A program made the position numbers and the translations under genes. A DNA stretch of 64,000 nucleotides, taken from positions 3,404,501 through 3,468,500 of the forward strand of contig JAIGNY010004072.1 in NCBI GenBank assembly GCA_020152595.1, in the 5' to 3' direction. The stretch comes from Chiridota heheva (Eukaryota > Echinodermata > Holothuroidea > Apodida > Chiridotidae). The notes below the pieces were generated by a model. It was not told the origin of the DNA. It worked only from the letters and a program-made list of their open reading frames with translations, and did no database searches. Of this stretch, positions 47,811-58,512 are shown one piece after another. Each line of letters begins with the position of its first letter. Position 1 is the stretch's first letter.

Positions 47811-48613
47811 AATGCCACACTGCAACAGGATGCATCATGCCACACTGCGGCAGGATGCATCATGCCCCACACTGCGACAGGATGCATCATGCCACACTGC
47901 AACAGGATGCATCATGCCACACTGCGACTGGATGCATCATGCCACACTACAACAGGATGCATCATGCCACACTGCGGCAGGATGCATCATGCCACACTGC
48001 GGCAGGATGCATCATGCCACACTGCGGCAGGATGCATCATGCCACACTGCGGCAGGATGCATCATGCCACACTGCGACAGGATGCATCATGCCACACTGC
48101 GACAGGATGCATCATGCCACACTGCGACAGAATGCATCATGCCACACTGCGACAGGATGCATAATGCCACACTGCGACAGGATGCATAATGCCACACTGC
48201 GACAGGATGCATCATGCCACACTGCGGCAGAATGCATCATGCCACACTCCGGCAGGATGCATCATGCCACACTGCGACAGGATGCACCATGCCACACTGC
48301 GACAGGATGCATCATGCCACACTGCGACAGGATGCATCATGCCACACTGCAACAGGATGCATAATGCCACACTACAACAGGATGCATAATGCCACACTGT
48401 GGCAGGATGCATCATGCCACACTGCGGCAGGATGTATCATGCCCCACACTGCGACAGGATGCATCATGCCACACTGCGACAGGATGCATCATGCCACACT
48501 GCAACAGGATGCATCATGCCACACTGCGACAGGATGCATAATGCCAAACTACAACAGGATGCATCATGCCACACAGCGGCAGGATGCATCATGCCACACT
48601 GCGACAGGATGCA
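47811..48613. repeat. 25-bp minisatellite, about 32 copies
   Basis: The unit is CCACACTGCGACAGGATGCA followed by TCATG. As 25 is 1 modulo 3, every frame encodes the same 25-residue cycle, which explains the overlapping open frames. Confidence 0.97.
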
Positions 48614-48617
48614 TGAG

Positions 48618-48796
48618 GAGTCGACAACAGCGGATGCCGACAACAGCGGATGCCGACAACAGCGGATGCCGACAACAGCGATGCCGACAACAGCGGATGC
48701 CGACAACAGCGGATGCCGACAACAGCGGATGCCGACAACAGTGGATGCGGACAACAGCAGATGGGACAACAGCAGATGCGGACAACAGCAGATGCT
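48618..48796. repeat. 16-bp minisatellite, 11 copies
   Basis: The unit is GACAACAGCGGATGCC, with a shift to GACAACAGCAGATGCG variants at the right end. It adjoins the 25-bp array. Confidence 0.96.
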
Positions 48797-48807
48797 TACC
48801 TTGTGTG

Positions 48808-50001
48808 TAAGCTTGGGCTATATCGATATTTCGTTATATTCCGATATTGAACTTTTTTTTATATGGCCGATATTGAGTTCAAGGGTCGTATCGGTATATC
48901 GATATTATGTTTTTTCAATAATACACAATACATGACTATTAAAAAGCTACACATGACTTTCAAACATCCAAGTATTTTTTCATTAAACAGCCACAAAATG
49001 TTAATAAATTTCATTTATATCAAAGTTTTAGGAAGTCAGTTAACATTAACATTGTGATAACAATTACCCAAAAATCCTTCCATGAACAAAATACCACCTG
49101 ACTCACAGAGTACAGAGGCATTGCGCAATACTTCAACTTTATACTTGATGGCTTACGATGTTCAGACAACAAAAATCATAAGATGTTGAATCCTCAAACA
49201 TCATGTTAAGTTTTCTCAAAAGGAATACTGAATCTGAATTTTGATATCAAACAGTCAATTAATTGACAAATTACTGACAAAACTATGAGGTTTTTCTCAC
49301 TGTTTTGTTCGTTCAGAAAGTCTAAGTAAAAGTGACAGACTGGTCTTGCCAGATCGATTAGATAATGTACAGTGCAGTAACTACATACACACAGTATCAC
49401 TACTGTACAGTAATTTTCTATGTACACACTACCATCTACTGTACCACTGTTTCTCGAGTAAGAACACTCGTGCGATGATTGAAGCAGACTAGAAATTGGA
49501 TATTATGCATTACTGTATATATGGACTTCTGAATGTCTAGAAGTCCATAAAATGCTACCAAAATAAAGCCTTTTCAGTAGAACTTTCATAAGTAAGTGAG
49601 TTACAAAATTTTAAGAAGAATTGGAGCCAATTTTTGTAGGGCATACAATGTAGGCCTAATACCAGTTCCACAGAAATTTTCTTTTTTAGAATATGCTGAT
49701 GCCTCAACTTTTTTAACGTTTCTGTGATTGATCTTTTGATATAGAAACCATGTAAAGAACATTTTTAAACATAGTGGGTGTTTATTTGAAGATGATATGT
49801 ATATATTTTGCAGTATTTATGTTAATTTGTACAAAAAGTTTTACTTGACTTTTTTTCCGCCGAGACGAGATCACCTTGCCCAGAACAGTACAAACGACTT
49901 ACGTATGACTTCCTATAATTTGCATATCGATATTTCGATATTATCGATATTTTTCAGGCGATATATCGATATTGCATAATGCTCAATATCGCCGAAGCTT
50001 A
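48808..50001. mobile_element. hAT-like element (1,194 bp) with GATATCGATAT-rich subterminal regions
   Basis: Ends are TAAGCTTGGGCTATATCGAT and, inverted, TAAGCTTCGGCGATATTGAG. It is flanked by CTTGTGTG and CTTGTGTA (8-bp TSD, 7 matching). Subterminal ATCGATATTTCGATATTATC words lie at both ends. No intact transposase frame. Confidence 0.83.
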
Positions 50002-50231
50002 CTTGTGTACAAAACGCACAACGTTTTTTCGAGAACGTTTTACATTTATAATTTGGGATTGCAGATGGAAACTACAACCCAGAAAACTAGATAAAACATT
50101 TTCTTAAATCATTACATGTATGATTTGGTGACAAATAATCTTACCTTCCTGAGAATATAAAAATCCACTTGTAGAAAATACTTTGGAAATTACTTCAAAT
50201 ATCAGTTAATTAGGCTCCTTTTCCTATCATG

Positions 50232-50337
50232 AGTGATCGTTTATCGCTATCAATAGGGAAAATTGAAAACCAAAAGTGACATTACCAGCATGGCGGAGTA
50301 CACTTCTGAATGTATTTATGGGATGATACCTTTCCTT
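50232..50337. mobile_element. Half copy of inverted-repeat element M2
   Basis: Shares AAAATTGAAAACCAAAA, ACACTTCTGAATGTATT and the terminal TACCTTTCCTT with the right arm of 26,625-26,892. The left arm is missing. Confidence 0.7.
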
Positions 50338-51895
50338 TAAAACTTCACACCAATTGTTTACCAGTAAAAGTGTTATATTTCAATTTCCAAAAAAAAGTAC
50401 AGGTGTCAGCAGACCTATTGTGAGAGTATTATCATGCACAATGCTGACACATCATGTGCAGTGTCACTATAAATTTTCAGTTGTTATGTTTAAAGCCCAC
50501 TTATAAAGTATTCTTATGTGCAAGAAAAGAACTCCAAGGTGCAATTGAAGCTACAATGCCCCATATTTCCACTTTCCTTCCATAAGTACACAAATACTAT
50601 GACATACAACCGCCTCCTCCACCCACCCTGACAAATATTTATCATTACATGAAACTTTTATAAGGTTGGTTTACATTTTGAAGTGAAAGTGCCACCTCCA
50701 ACAATTTTTCGGAAGTTTTACTTAGAAGAAAAATACACTGTAATATGTAACACAGCCAAAGCACTGTACTTCAAAAGCCTGACCCCCTTTACTTCAGCAG
50801 CCTTACCCCCTCCCCCTCTAATACCCATCCACACACTATTAATTTGGAAAATGACTTGTCAGAACCAAACAAAAACCACAATTCTCAACCATATTTTCCT
50901 GAGTCTTTAGAATATTATTTTATTATCAACTTTCTTGGATACTCAGAATAGAGCAGGCCCGTAGCCAGGAGAGGGTTCGTCAGAGTGAACAAACCCCCTT
51001 TTGTTGAGAAAGTGCCCTTTTTAGAAATTTCAAAATCAAATTTCACTGTTCCAACATTTTTTTAAATAAAAAAGCAATTTCCTTGCTTTAAAATGGACTT
51101 ATTATACACCTTTTTTGTCATAATATACAGTACCTGTAAGAGAGACAAGAAATAAATAATAGTCGTAAGGCTGCTGCGCACGTGTCGAAATTTCAGACCA
51201 TTTAAGGTTCTAACACGTATCATATGTATGGGGTAAATACGTAACGGAACTAATGATAGTTGCTTTAGTTAACACATGCAAGCACAGTACCAGGGATTTG
51301 AGTGAGAAAATTTGAAGATTATAAATATGTAGCACAAATTATTATGTCTTCGGCAAACGGCGTGGAGGGGTGGGGGTCAATTTGACCATACCACGTGCTG
51401 GAAAATATATTCCCCCAAAAAAAAAAAAAAAAAAAAAACTTACAAGGCATATTAAAAATGAATTCATGTGGATGTTTGAACATAAAAATATGCTTCTAAC
51501 AAAAGTTATCAGCTGTTTTATATAAATTATAATGTGTGGGTCAATGGGTAATTCTAACATCTTCTGGCCGATTATGGAAGTTATACAAGTAACACCGGTC
51601 AATTTGACTACACCACGTGGTGGGAACTAACATTTTGTCCAAAAAATATGGGGTCACACACAAAATTCATTTAATGAGGTCTTGCATCCCACATTAATTT
51701 CTTGGAATTATCACCCATGCATATATTGTTTCTAGTTTTTTATTCTACATATGGAGCCCTTTTCAAGCAAGCATTAATATCCCCGGACAGATATATCCCC
51801 TGGTAGTAAATAAATCCTCAATTAAGCTTAGCCCAGGTAGTATGTACTGAAACACTTTCCATGGGAATGTGTACTGAAATACTCTTAGAGCTGTG
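50338..51895. other. Mostly unannotated; possible family F left end and a paired GTCAATTTGAC motif
   Basis: GGCCCGTAGCCAGGAGAGG near 50,957 looks like a degraded family F left end. GTCAATTTGAC with ACCACGTG occurs at about 51,378 and 51,599, about 221 bp apart, with an A-run between. Confidence 0.4.
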
Positions 51896-52710
51896 AATGT
51901 TTAGGGATTTTAGTAAACGTGTACATGGCAAAAAAGCGAGTGGTGTATCGTTTACATGTGTTTAGTACCGTAATTTTCGGAAGTACACGAAAATTCATCC
52001 AATGTACAATGCTAAGAAAAAAAATTGTGCAACCAGTATGGCAAAAATATTAACCCCATTCAGTGGCATAGCTAGGGCCCTATGAACCAGGGGCAAGTGG
52101 GGCCCTGTGGGGCCCCTATCAATGATATATTTTTTAAAGGGCTAAAATCTGGCCCTTTTTAGGGGGCGACTGCCCCCTACCCCCTTATTTACGTCACTAA
52201 CACCATTGCCCAAATAAACGCTGGAATTTTGCTTTCCAAATCATGAAAATGCATTTCTACAGTATAAATCATAATTTTTATGGAAAATATGCATGGAAAT
52301 TTGTTTTAAGAAAGAACAGACAAGTTCCCTTTAATGTCATTTAATCTTAGCATCCCTTAACCTTTTTGCCATACTCGCTATGGCTTTCAGCAAAATGTTT
52401 GGATACTATGATACGGTGGCACTCGCCCGTAATCAATTTCAAAACTACGCCACCACCCCGGAAATACAGTTTATCAGTTCTCTTTTAAAATGGCTGCAAT
52501 CTTTGCAAAGCATGCAGAATTTCAGCTCTGCTAAAGTCTTTTTTTGGGGGGGGGGTTTATTTTGCAATATTTTTTCTTTCTTGCATAATCTATTTGACTC
52601 ATAAGGTAATGTTTACATGTAAATGCACGGATCGCCACAATTAAAGAATTTTCACTGTGTATTTTGTAGTCAATTTTACAGCTTGTGAAATGGGGTCTTG
52701 ATAGAGACCC
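51896..52710 (-). mobile_element. hAT-like family E, copy lacking one end, with a nested family F element
   Basis: Begins TAGAGCTGTGAATGTTTAGG, matching in inverse orientation the right end of 57,460-58,512. Further inverse matches include TGCATGGAAATTTG, GCCATACTCGCTATGG, AATTTCAGCTCTG and TTGCATAATCTATTTGACTC. The other terminus was not found. Confidence 0.7.
52061..52199. mobile_element. hAT-like MITE, family F (139 bp), nested in family E
   Basis: Ends are CAGTGGCATAGCTAGGG and, on the right, TTATTTACGTCACTA. It is flanked by ACCCCATT and ACACCATT, an 8-bp TSD with one mismatch. Confidence 0.82.
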
Positions 52711-53129
52711 ATAATATAATATGTTATTGATAATGTTATTGTTAATATGTTATTGTTAGTTTCAGCGGCCCATCTATGATCGATTGTGCCGGTAATTGCG
52801 AGAAAAGATAGAAAGGTTTTTTGTTAATATTTGTTACGAGGGATTTTACTCTTAGAACACATTTTAAGAGCAGAAAACAATATAATGCAGGATGTCGATG
52901 TTATATGTATGAGAAAATATCACTCTTCCATGGAAAAGTGATATTTGAAAATTTACTGTTCCTGCTTAAAAAGCACTGTTCTCGGAACAGCGGGAATTGC
53001 GACCTCTGCCCTTTTTTGGAAAAATGAATCCCCCTTTCAAATTCCTTACTACAGACCTGAAGGTTAAGAACTGATTTAAACCTTGACCAAAAAACTATGT
53101 AAATTGAAGTATTTACAACAACCTTGCTT

Positions 53130-53221
53130 GTTGGGTCCCTGACACAACCTTGCTCTTTAGGTCCCTGACAACAACTTTGCTCTTTGGGTCCCTGACAACA
53201 ACCTTGCTCTTTGGGTACCCA
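53130..53221. repeat. 27-bp minisatellite, first block
   Basis: The unit is CCTGACAACAACCTTGCTCT followed by TTGGGTC. About three units occur before element D. Confidence 0.93.
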
Positions 53222-53496
53222 TTACAGAATCTGCCCCTTGACAACTACTATATCCTGGTTTTCTGTGCCTGTGGCATTCTAGTAACCACATGAACGATTA
53301 CGTGACTTTGGCAAGTAATCAATGAAAAGTTGAGTTTCCTATTTCATTTACAAGTTACTCCACTTCGTATTATAACAAAGTTTGTGGTCAAATAAATGCG
53401 TAATACATGGCCAACTTGTTGAGAGAATATCCTTGAAACGGGATGAAAATGACAGTGGCCGTTTCATCCAGTCTCATGTTTTAAGGGGCACCTTCT
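53222..53496. mobile_element. Element family D, short copy (about 275 bp), inserted in the 27-bp array
   Basis: Starts ATTACAGAATCTGCCCCTTG and ends TTTTAAGGGGCACCTTCTTC-ATATG. It shares both ends with 10,607-11,575 but lacks most of the interior. The CTGCCCCTTGA and TTAAGGGGCA ends form a short imperfect inverted repeat. Confidence 0.7.
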
Positions 53497-54140
53497 TCAT
53501 ATGATGACAACAACCTTGCTCTTTGGGTCCCTGACAACAACCTTGCTCTTTGGGTCCCTGACAACAACCTTGCTCTCTGGGTCCCTGACAACAACCTTGC
53601 TTTTTGGGTCCCTGACAACAACCCTGCTCTTTGGGTCCCTGACAACAAGCTTGCTCTTTGTGCCCCTAAAAACAACCTCGCTCTTTGGGTCCCTGACAAC
53701 AACCTTGCTTTTTATGTCCCTAAAAACAACCTTGTTCTTTGGGTCCCTGACAACAACCTTGCTCTTTGGGTCCCTGACAACAATCTTGTTCTTTGAGTCC
53801 CTGACAACAACCTTGTTCTTTGGGTCCCTGACAACAACATTGCTCTTTGGGTCCCTGACAACAACCTTGCTCTTTGGGTCCCTGACAACAACCTTGCTCT
53901 TTGGGTCCCTGACAACAACCTTACTCTTTGGTTCACTGACAACAACCTTGCTCTTTGGGTGTCTGACAACAACCTTGTTCTTTGGGTCCCTGACAACAAC
54001 CTTGTTCTTTGGGTCCCTGACAACAACCTTGCTCTATGGGTCACTGACAGCAACCTTGCTCTATGGGTCACTGACAGCAACCTTGCTCTTTGGGTCCATG
54101 ACAGCAAACTTGCTCTTTGGATCCCTGAAACCATGGAGAT
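53497..54140. repeat. 27-bp minisatellite, second block, about 24 copies
   Basis: Same unit as 53,130. It encodes a spurious TTTLLFGSL nonapeptide repeat on the plus strand. Occasional units change CTGACA to CTAAAA, and TGACAACAA shifts to TGACAGCAA at the right end. Confidence 0.96.
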
Positions 54141-56204
54141 AATATTTAGTATCTCCATGCTGAAACAAAATACTCTTGGTATATATTTGAATCACAATAT
54201 TTACATATTTTCTTAAATGTTTTTAAGGTAATGTACAAAGTTCAGTCATTTCAAAGCAAAAAACAAATAAAAGAATACAATAGTGCACGGTTTTCGAACT
54301 AAAATGTTCACATATTGTACAGTACAGGGCTGGCATCTTACTATTGCTTGACACTTTATATATACAGGTACAGGTTTGGGATTTAACTTTTAAGTTTACA
54401 ATGACTTCCTGTAAAAGCAGATCTCATTGTCTGCAAAGGATGATCCACTCGATGGTCAACCAACCCCCACTCTACCTCCTACAGGTCATAAGGACAAGAC
54501 CATGGGTCAAATTATCCTTCAAGAAGTGGGGGTGGGGGGAAAATGGAGACATACTTTCCTTCACAAAGTAGGGAGCAGTATTTTTCACAACCTTATGTGT
54601 TTTTGTTTTTTTCTACTAAAAAGTGTGGGACATGTGTACCCCCTGCCCACCCTCACAGGAATTAAGGCCTTGGACATGACTTAACGTCTGTTTAAGGATA
54701 TCATATTTTTAGAATGGATACTTGGTAAGTTATGTACATGTACATGAACAGTAAGATTACATGCACACGGTGACTGAATCATTTTACTACAGTTTATTAC
54801 TGAACAGTAGGTTCTTTTTATTGGGAATCATTACTGTGCCACTAATTAATGGCAATGATCTGTTACTTTTTTGCTTTTCCAAAATATTTGCCAGCGTTGA
54901 ATACAATTACATTACAATTCAGGAGATATCAAGTTTACAGATATCAACTGAATCATTTTGTTAATCAATGTTATACACTACAGTAAACCAGAATAAAGTG
55001 GTTTAATCTAACTACTACATGTATTTTGTTTACTCAAAATATTTTTCAAATTTTCTTAAGATGGTAAAATATACTTACTACACTTGCCTCATCTGCTACA
55101 TGTAGCATACTCAATGGTTTCAAGCCATAAAATCTCAGAAACTAAGTCATTGCTACACAAATCTGTTAGTACTTCAAAGTGAGATAACTTTTAAAATGGA
55201 ATAACATTATTGAATACTTTTTCATCACTTGTTTCTAATTGCTTTCATAAACTTTAAATATGTTTAAAATCTTAGTTTTTTCTGTAATACCTGAGAGTTA
55301 AAAACAACTTGTAAAGGCCAATTTTAATCCAATAGTGATAAAGTTTTTGTTGTTTCAATACACAGTATCTTAATGAAATTCAGTTGATGTTGCCCATATG
55401 CATTGATGATACATGTATTTTACTCACATACATTGTACATGTAACTTTACCTTAGCAAATAGAAAGTGCTGATACAAAAGTTATCTTCGAAAGTCCAAAC
55501 TGTTTTCAAAATTCATGCTATTGTATTTCAGTGTTTTAAAACCTACAGTACTGTACACGTCTTGTATCAGTTGGTGGATGACACATAACCTGTGGCAGGA
55601 TGTAATTCTGTCCCTCTTTATTCCTGCCCGAAGGTGGTAATGTTGTCAATATTTTAATGTACTAATAACCTTCATGTTTAAATTAGTTCAAAACAGATAA
55701 GAGTTAATAATAGACCGCAGTATTAACTGGTTTTCAGACAAATCAGGTAAATCAATGACGTACTGTGAATTGATATTAATATAATGGAAGTGTTGTAAAA
55801 AACTAGTGTACAGGTATTACAGTGAAATAAACCTAAGATACTGAAAGTAATCAAATGTGCTAAATTTCTTATGATCTTATAGACAAGCAATATAGCAATA
55901 GAGGATTATAAACTTGCAGTAGTATGACTATAAATGTAGAATTGTGCCACTTAAGAATTGAAGTTGTTGTTTTAAGGGAATTATTATTAGCCTTCCAACT
56001 TCCTGTTTAAAACTCCTAATACAAAGTGATTTGATTTAGCAAAAAGTTTGGAAACCACGTTTAAAAACTTGATCATGACAATTCAAACTAGAACACTATT
56101 ACACAATCTTAACAATAAAACTATGCTTTAAACTAAATGACGAGATATACATAAAATAAAGGTGCTTGTGAATAATCCAGTCTAACTTGGGGAACAAAGG
56201 AAAC
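54141..56204. other. No feature recognised
   Basis: AT-rich. Short open frames lack motifs. Confidence 0.5.
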
Positions 56205-56949
56205 CAGTGGCATAGGAACCAGAGGCCAGGGGGCCAAGGCCCCCCCTCCTCCAATAATTTTATTGGGGAGCTAAGTACCATTTTGCCCCCAATAATGAAG
56301 GTCTAATGAATTGATTTCGAAGAGTTAAGATTCCATAATGGCTTCTTTTCTCACGCAAATCTTCAATTTTTAAGAAATCTCCTTCAAATTCTGTAAAATT
56401 TGCTTCAATTTTCAAAGTTTTCTTAATTTTCGGAAATTTATTTTCAGTTTTCACAAAATTTGCTTCAGTTTTTCGGGAAATTTTCTTCAATTTCGGGATG
56501 TTTTCTTCATTTGTGTAAAAATTGCATCAATTCTCGTGAAATTTCCTTCAATTTTCGGAAAATTTTCTTCATTTTCATGAAAATCGCTTCAATGTTTGTG
56601 AAATTTGCATCAATTATTTGTTGTGAAACGTCCTTCATTTTCTCTTCAATTTCTGGAAATGTTCTTCATTTTCGGGAAATGTTCTTTATTTTCGGGAAAT
56701 GTTCTTTATTTTCTGGAAATGTTCTTCATTTTCGGGAAATGTTCTTTATTTTCGAGAAATTTGCTTCAATTTTCGTGAAATGTCCTCAATCCATTTTCGG
56801 AAAAATTTACACAAATTTTACAACCCCCTCCCTTTCGTTTAGAAATAATCTTACTGTATTTACTGTGAGAGACTTGTATATTTTTGTAGGTTTATTGGGA
56901 CAAAAATCAAATCTGGCCCCCCAATGTCAAATATCTTCCTATGCTGCTG
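56205..56949. mobile_element. hAT-like family F, long copy (745 bp) with TTCGGGAAATGTTCTT interior repeats
   Basis: Ends are CAGTGGCATAGGAA and TTCCTATGCTGCTG (2 mismatches between arms). It is flanked by AAGGAAAC and AAGGAAAA (8-bp TSD, 7 matching). The interior holds many CTTCATTTTCGGGAAATGTT variants, with a homogeneous run at 56,640-56,760. The open frame across it is a repeat artefact. Confidence 0.83.
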
Positions 56950-57459
56950 AAGGAAAATTACCCTGACAAAATATTCACTCTCATATTTACCACCATTTAA
57001 GTAAATTTGTCCACCCTTTCCCATATCACCCACAAATAACGACTGCATTACATCAACCACATATGGGGAATTGAGATCTGCTGTGAAACTCATCGGTCTT
57101 GTTCTTTTTCAAAACACATGAACAAAACTTTTATTTCTTCCTCTTGTAGAGGGTACAAGAGGGTTAAATACAAGCCACGTATATGTATCTTAACAACTAT
57201 ACTGTAGTCCAATATTTTTCATATTCTCTTTCACAACACATATTTTTCTAAAGTTCCAAAATCTGAAAAAATGAATATCAATGCTACTGAATATCAATCT
57301 ACCTCATTGTGTCACTTTGCATTTACATGCATAGGCCACGGAGCAATAATTCAAGTTGGGAGGGGGAGGGGGGTGGGGACACGCATGTTTGAAATGACTG
57401 ATCTGAAAGACAGAAGTGTAAAATCAGTGAATTGGTAAATAATCAATAGCTTTAGTTCC
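56950..57459. other. No feature recognised
   Basis: Includes a G-rich run at about 57,357-57,375. Confidence 0.5.
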
Positions 57460-58512
57460 TAGAGCTGTGACCATTTAGCGTGTACACGCTAAACGCTCAC
57501 AAATCCTTGTAAATGTTTACTAAAAACTTCACTGCGAGTAATCGTTTTTCATCATCAGTCTTGCCGTTGAAAATCAATATGATCTTTCATGATTCAAATC
57601 ACACACACATTAGACTCACAAAATTTCAATCAATGACTTTTTACAAACTGTAAACCCGATTAGCATAATCTTTTTTAAATGTCAGAATCACAAATGCACA
57701 GTATTCACCTATGAATGGGGATATTTTGCACTTTGATTTAAAAATCTGAGTGGGCTAACTTGTGAAATGCACCGCGAATGTGTAGCAGTAAACAGTGAAA
57801 GTACCAATAGGCCTAGGCCATATTTAATAAGGCTTTAAATCCCACTCAATCAAGGCCTGTTTTACAAGCTGTTAAATCGACCAACAAACAGTCAAAATAT
57901 TTGAAACGTGACTATCAGTACATTTACATGTAAATATTACCTGATGAGTCAAATAAATTTTGCAAGAAAGGAAAAATATTGCAAAATAAACAAACATAAA
58001 AAAGTTTTGACAGAGCTGAAATTCTAGGTGCTTCACAAAGATGGCGGCCATTTTTCGAGAGGACTGATATTTCAGAACTTCCTGGGTGGTGGTGCAGTTT
58101 TGAAATGTTTTATGGCGAGTTATCATAGTATGCAAGATTTTTACAGTGAAACTTTGAAAGCCATAGCGAGTACGGCAAAAAAGTTATGCGATGTTGAGTT
58201 TAAATGACATTAAGAGGAAGTTACCTGTTCTTTCTAAACTGAAATTCCATGCATATTTTACACAAAAATGATGACTTATACTGTAGAAGTAAACTTTTTA
58301 CTATTTAGAAAGCAAAACTCAAGCGTCTATTTGGGCAATGGAGTCAATACTTTTGCCATACTGATTGCGCAATTTTTTTTACTTCGCATGGTGAATTTGG
58401 AGCAATTTTGGTGTATTTCCGGAAATTACAATATTAAACATGTGAAAACGATACCAATCGCTTTTTTTGGCGTGTACACGTTTACTAATATCCCTAAACG
58501 TTCACAGCTCTA
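57460..58512. mobile_element. hAT-like family E, complete copy (1,053 bp)
   Basis: Ends are TAGAGCTGTGACCATTTAG and CTAAACGTTCACAGCTCTA. It is flanked by TTAGTTCC and TTGATTCC (8-bp TSD, 6 matching). GTGTACACG palindromes lie just inside both ends. No transposase. Confidence 0.8.

Noticed and set aside
47805-48935. Several overlapping frames up to 198 codons with His/Cys-rich repeats resembling a metal-binding protein
   Set aside because: The 25-bp and 16-bp minisatellites are open in all frames; no gene-like flank.
53501-54158. Frames of 213 and 148 codons on opposite strands with 9-residue repeats
   Set aside because: Artefact of the 27-bp minisatellite.
56460-56966. 168-codon frame rich in Phe and Ser
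   Set aside because: It spans the TTCGGGAAATG interior repeats of a hAT-like element.
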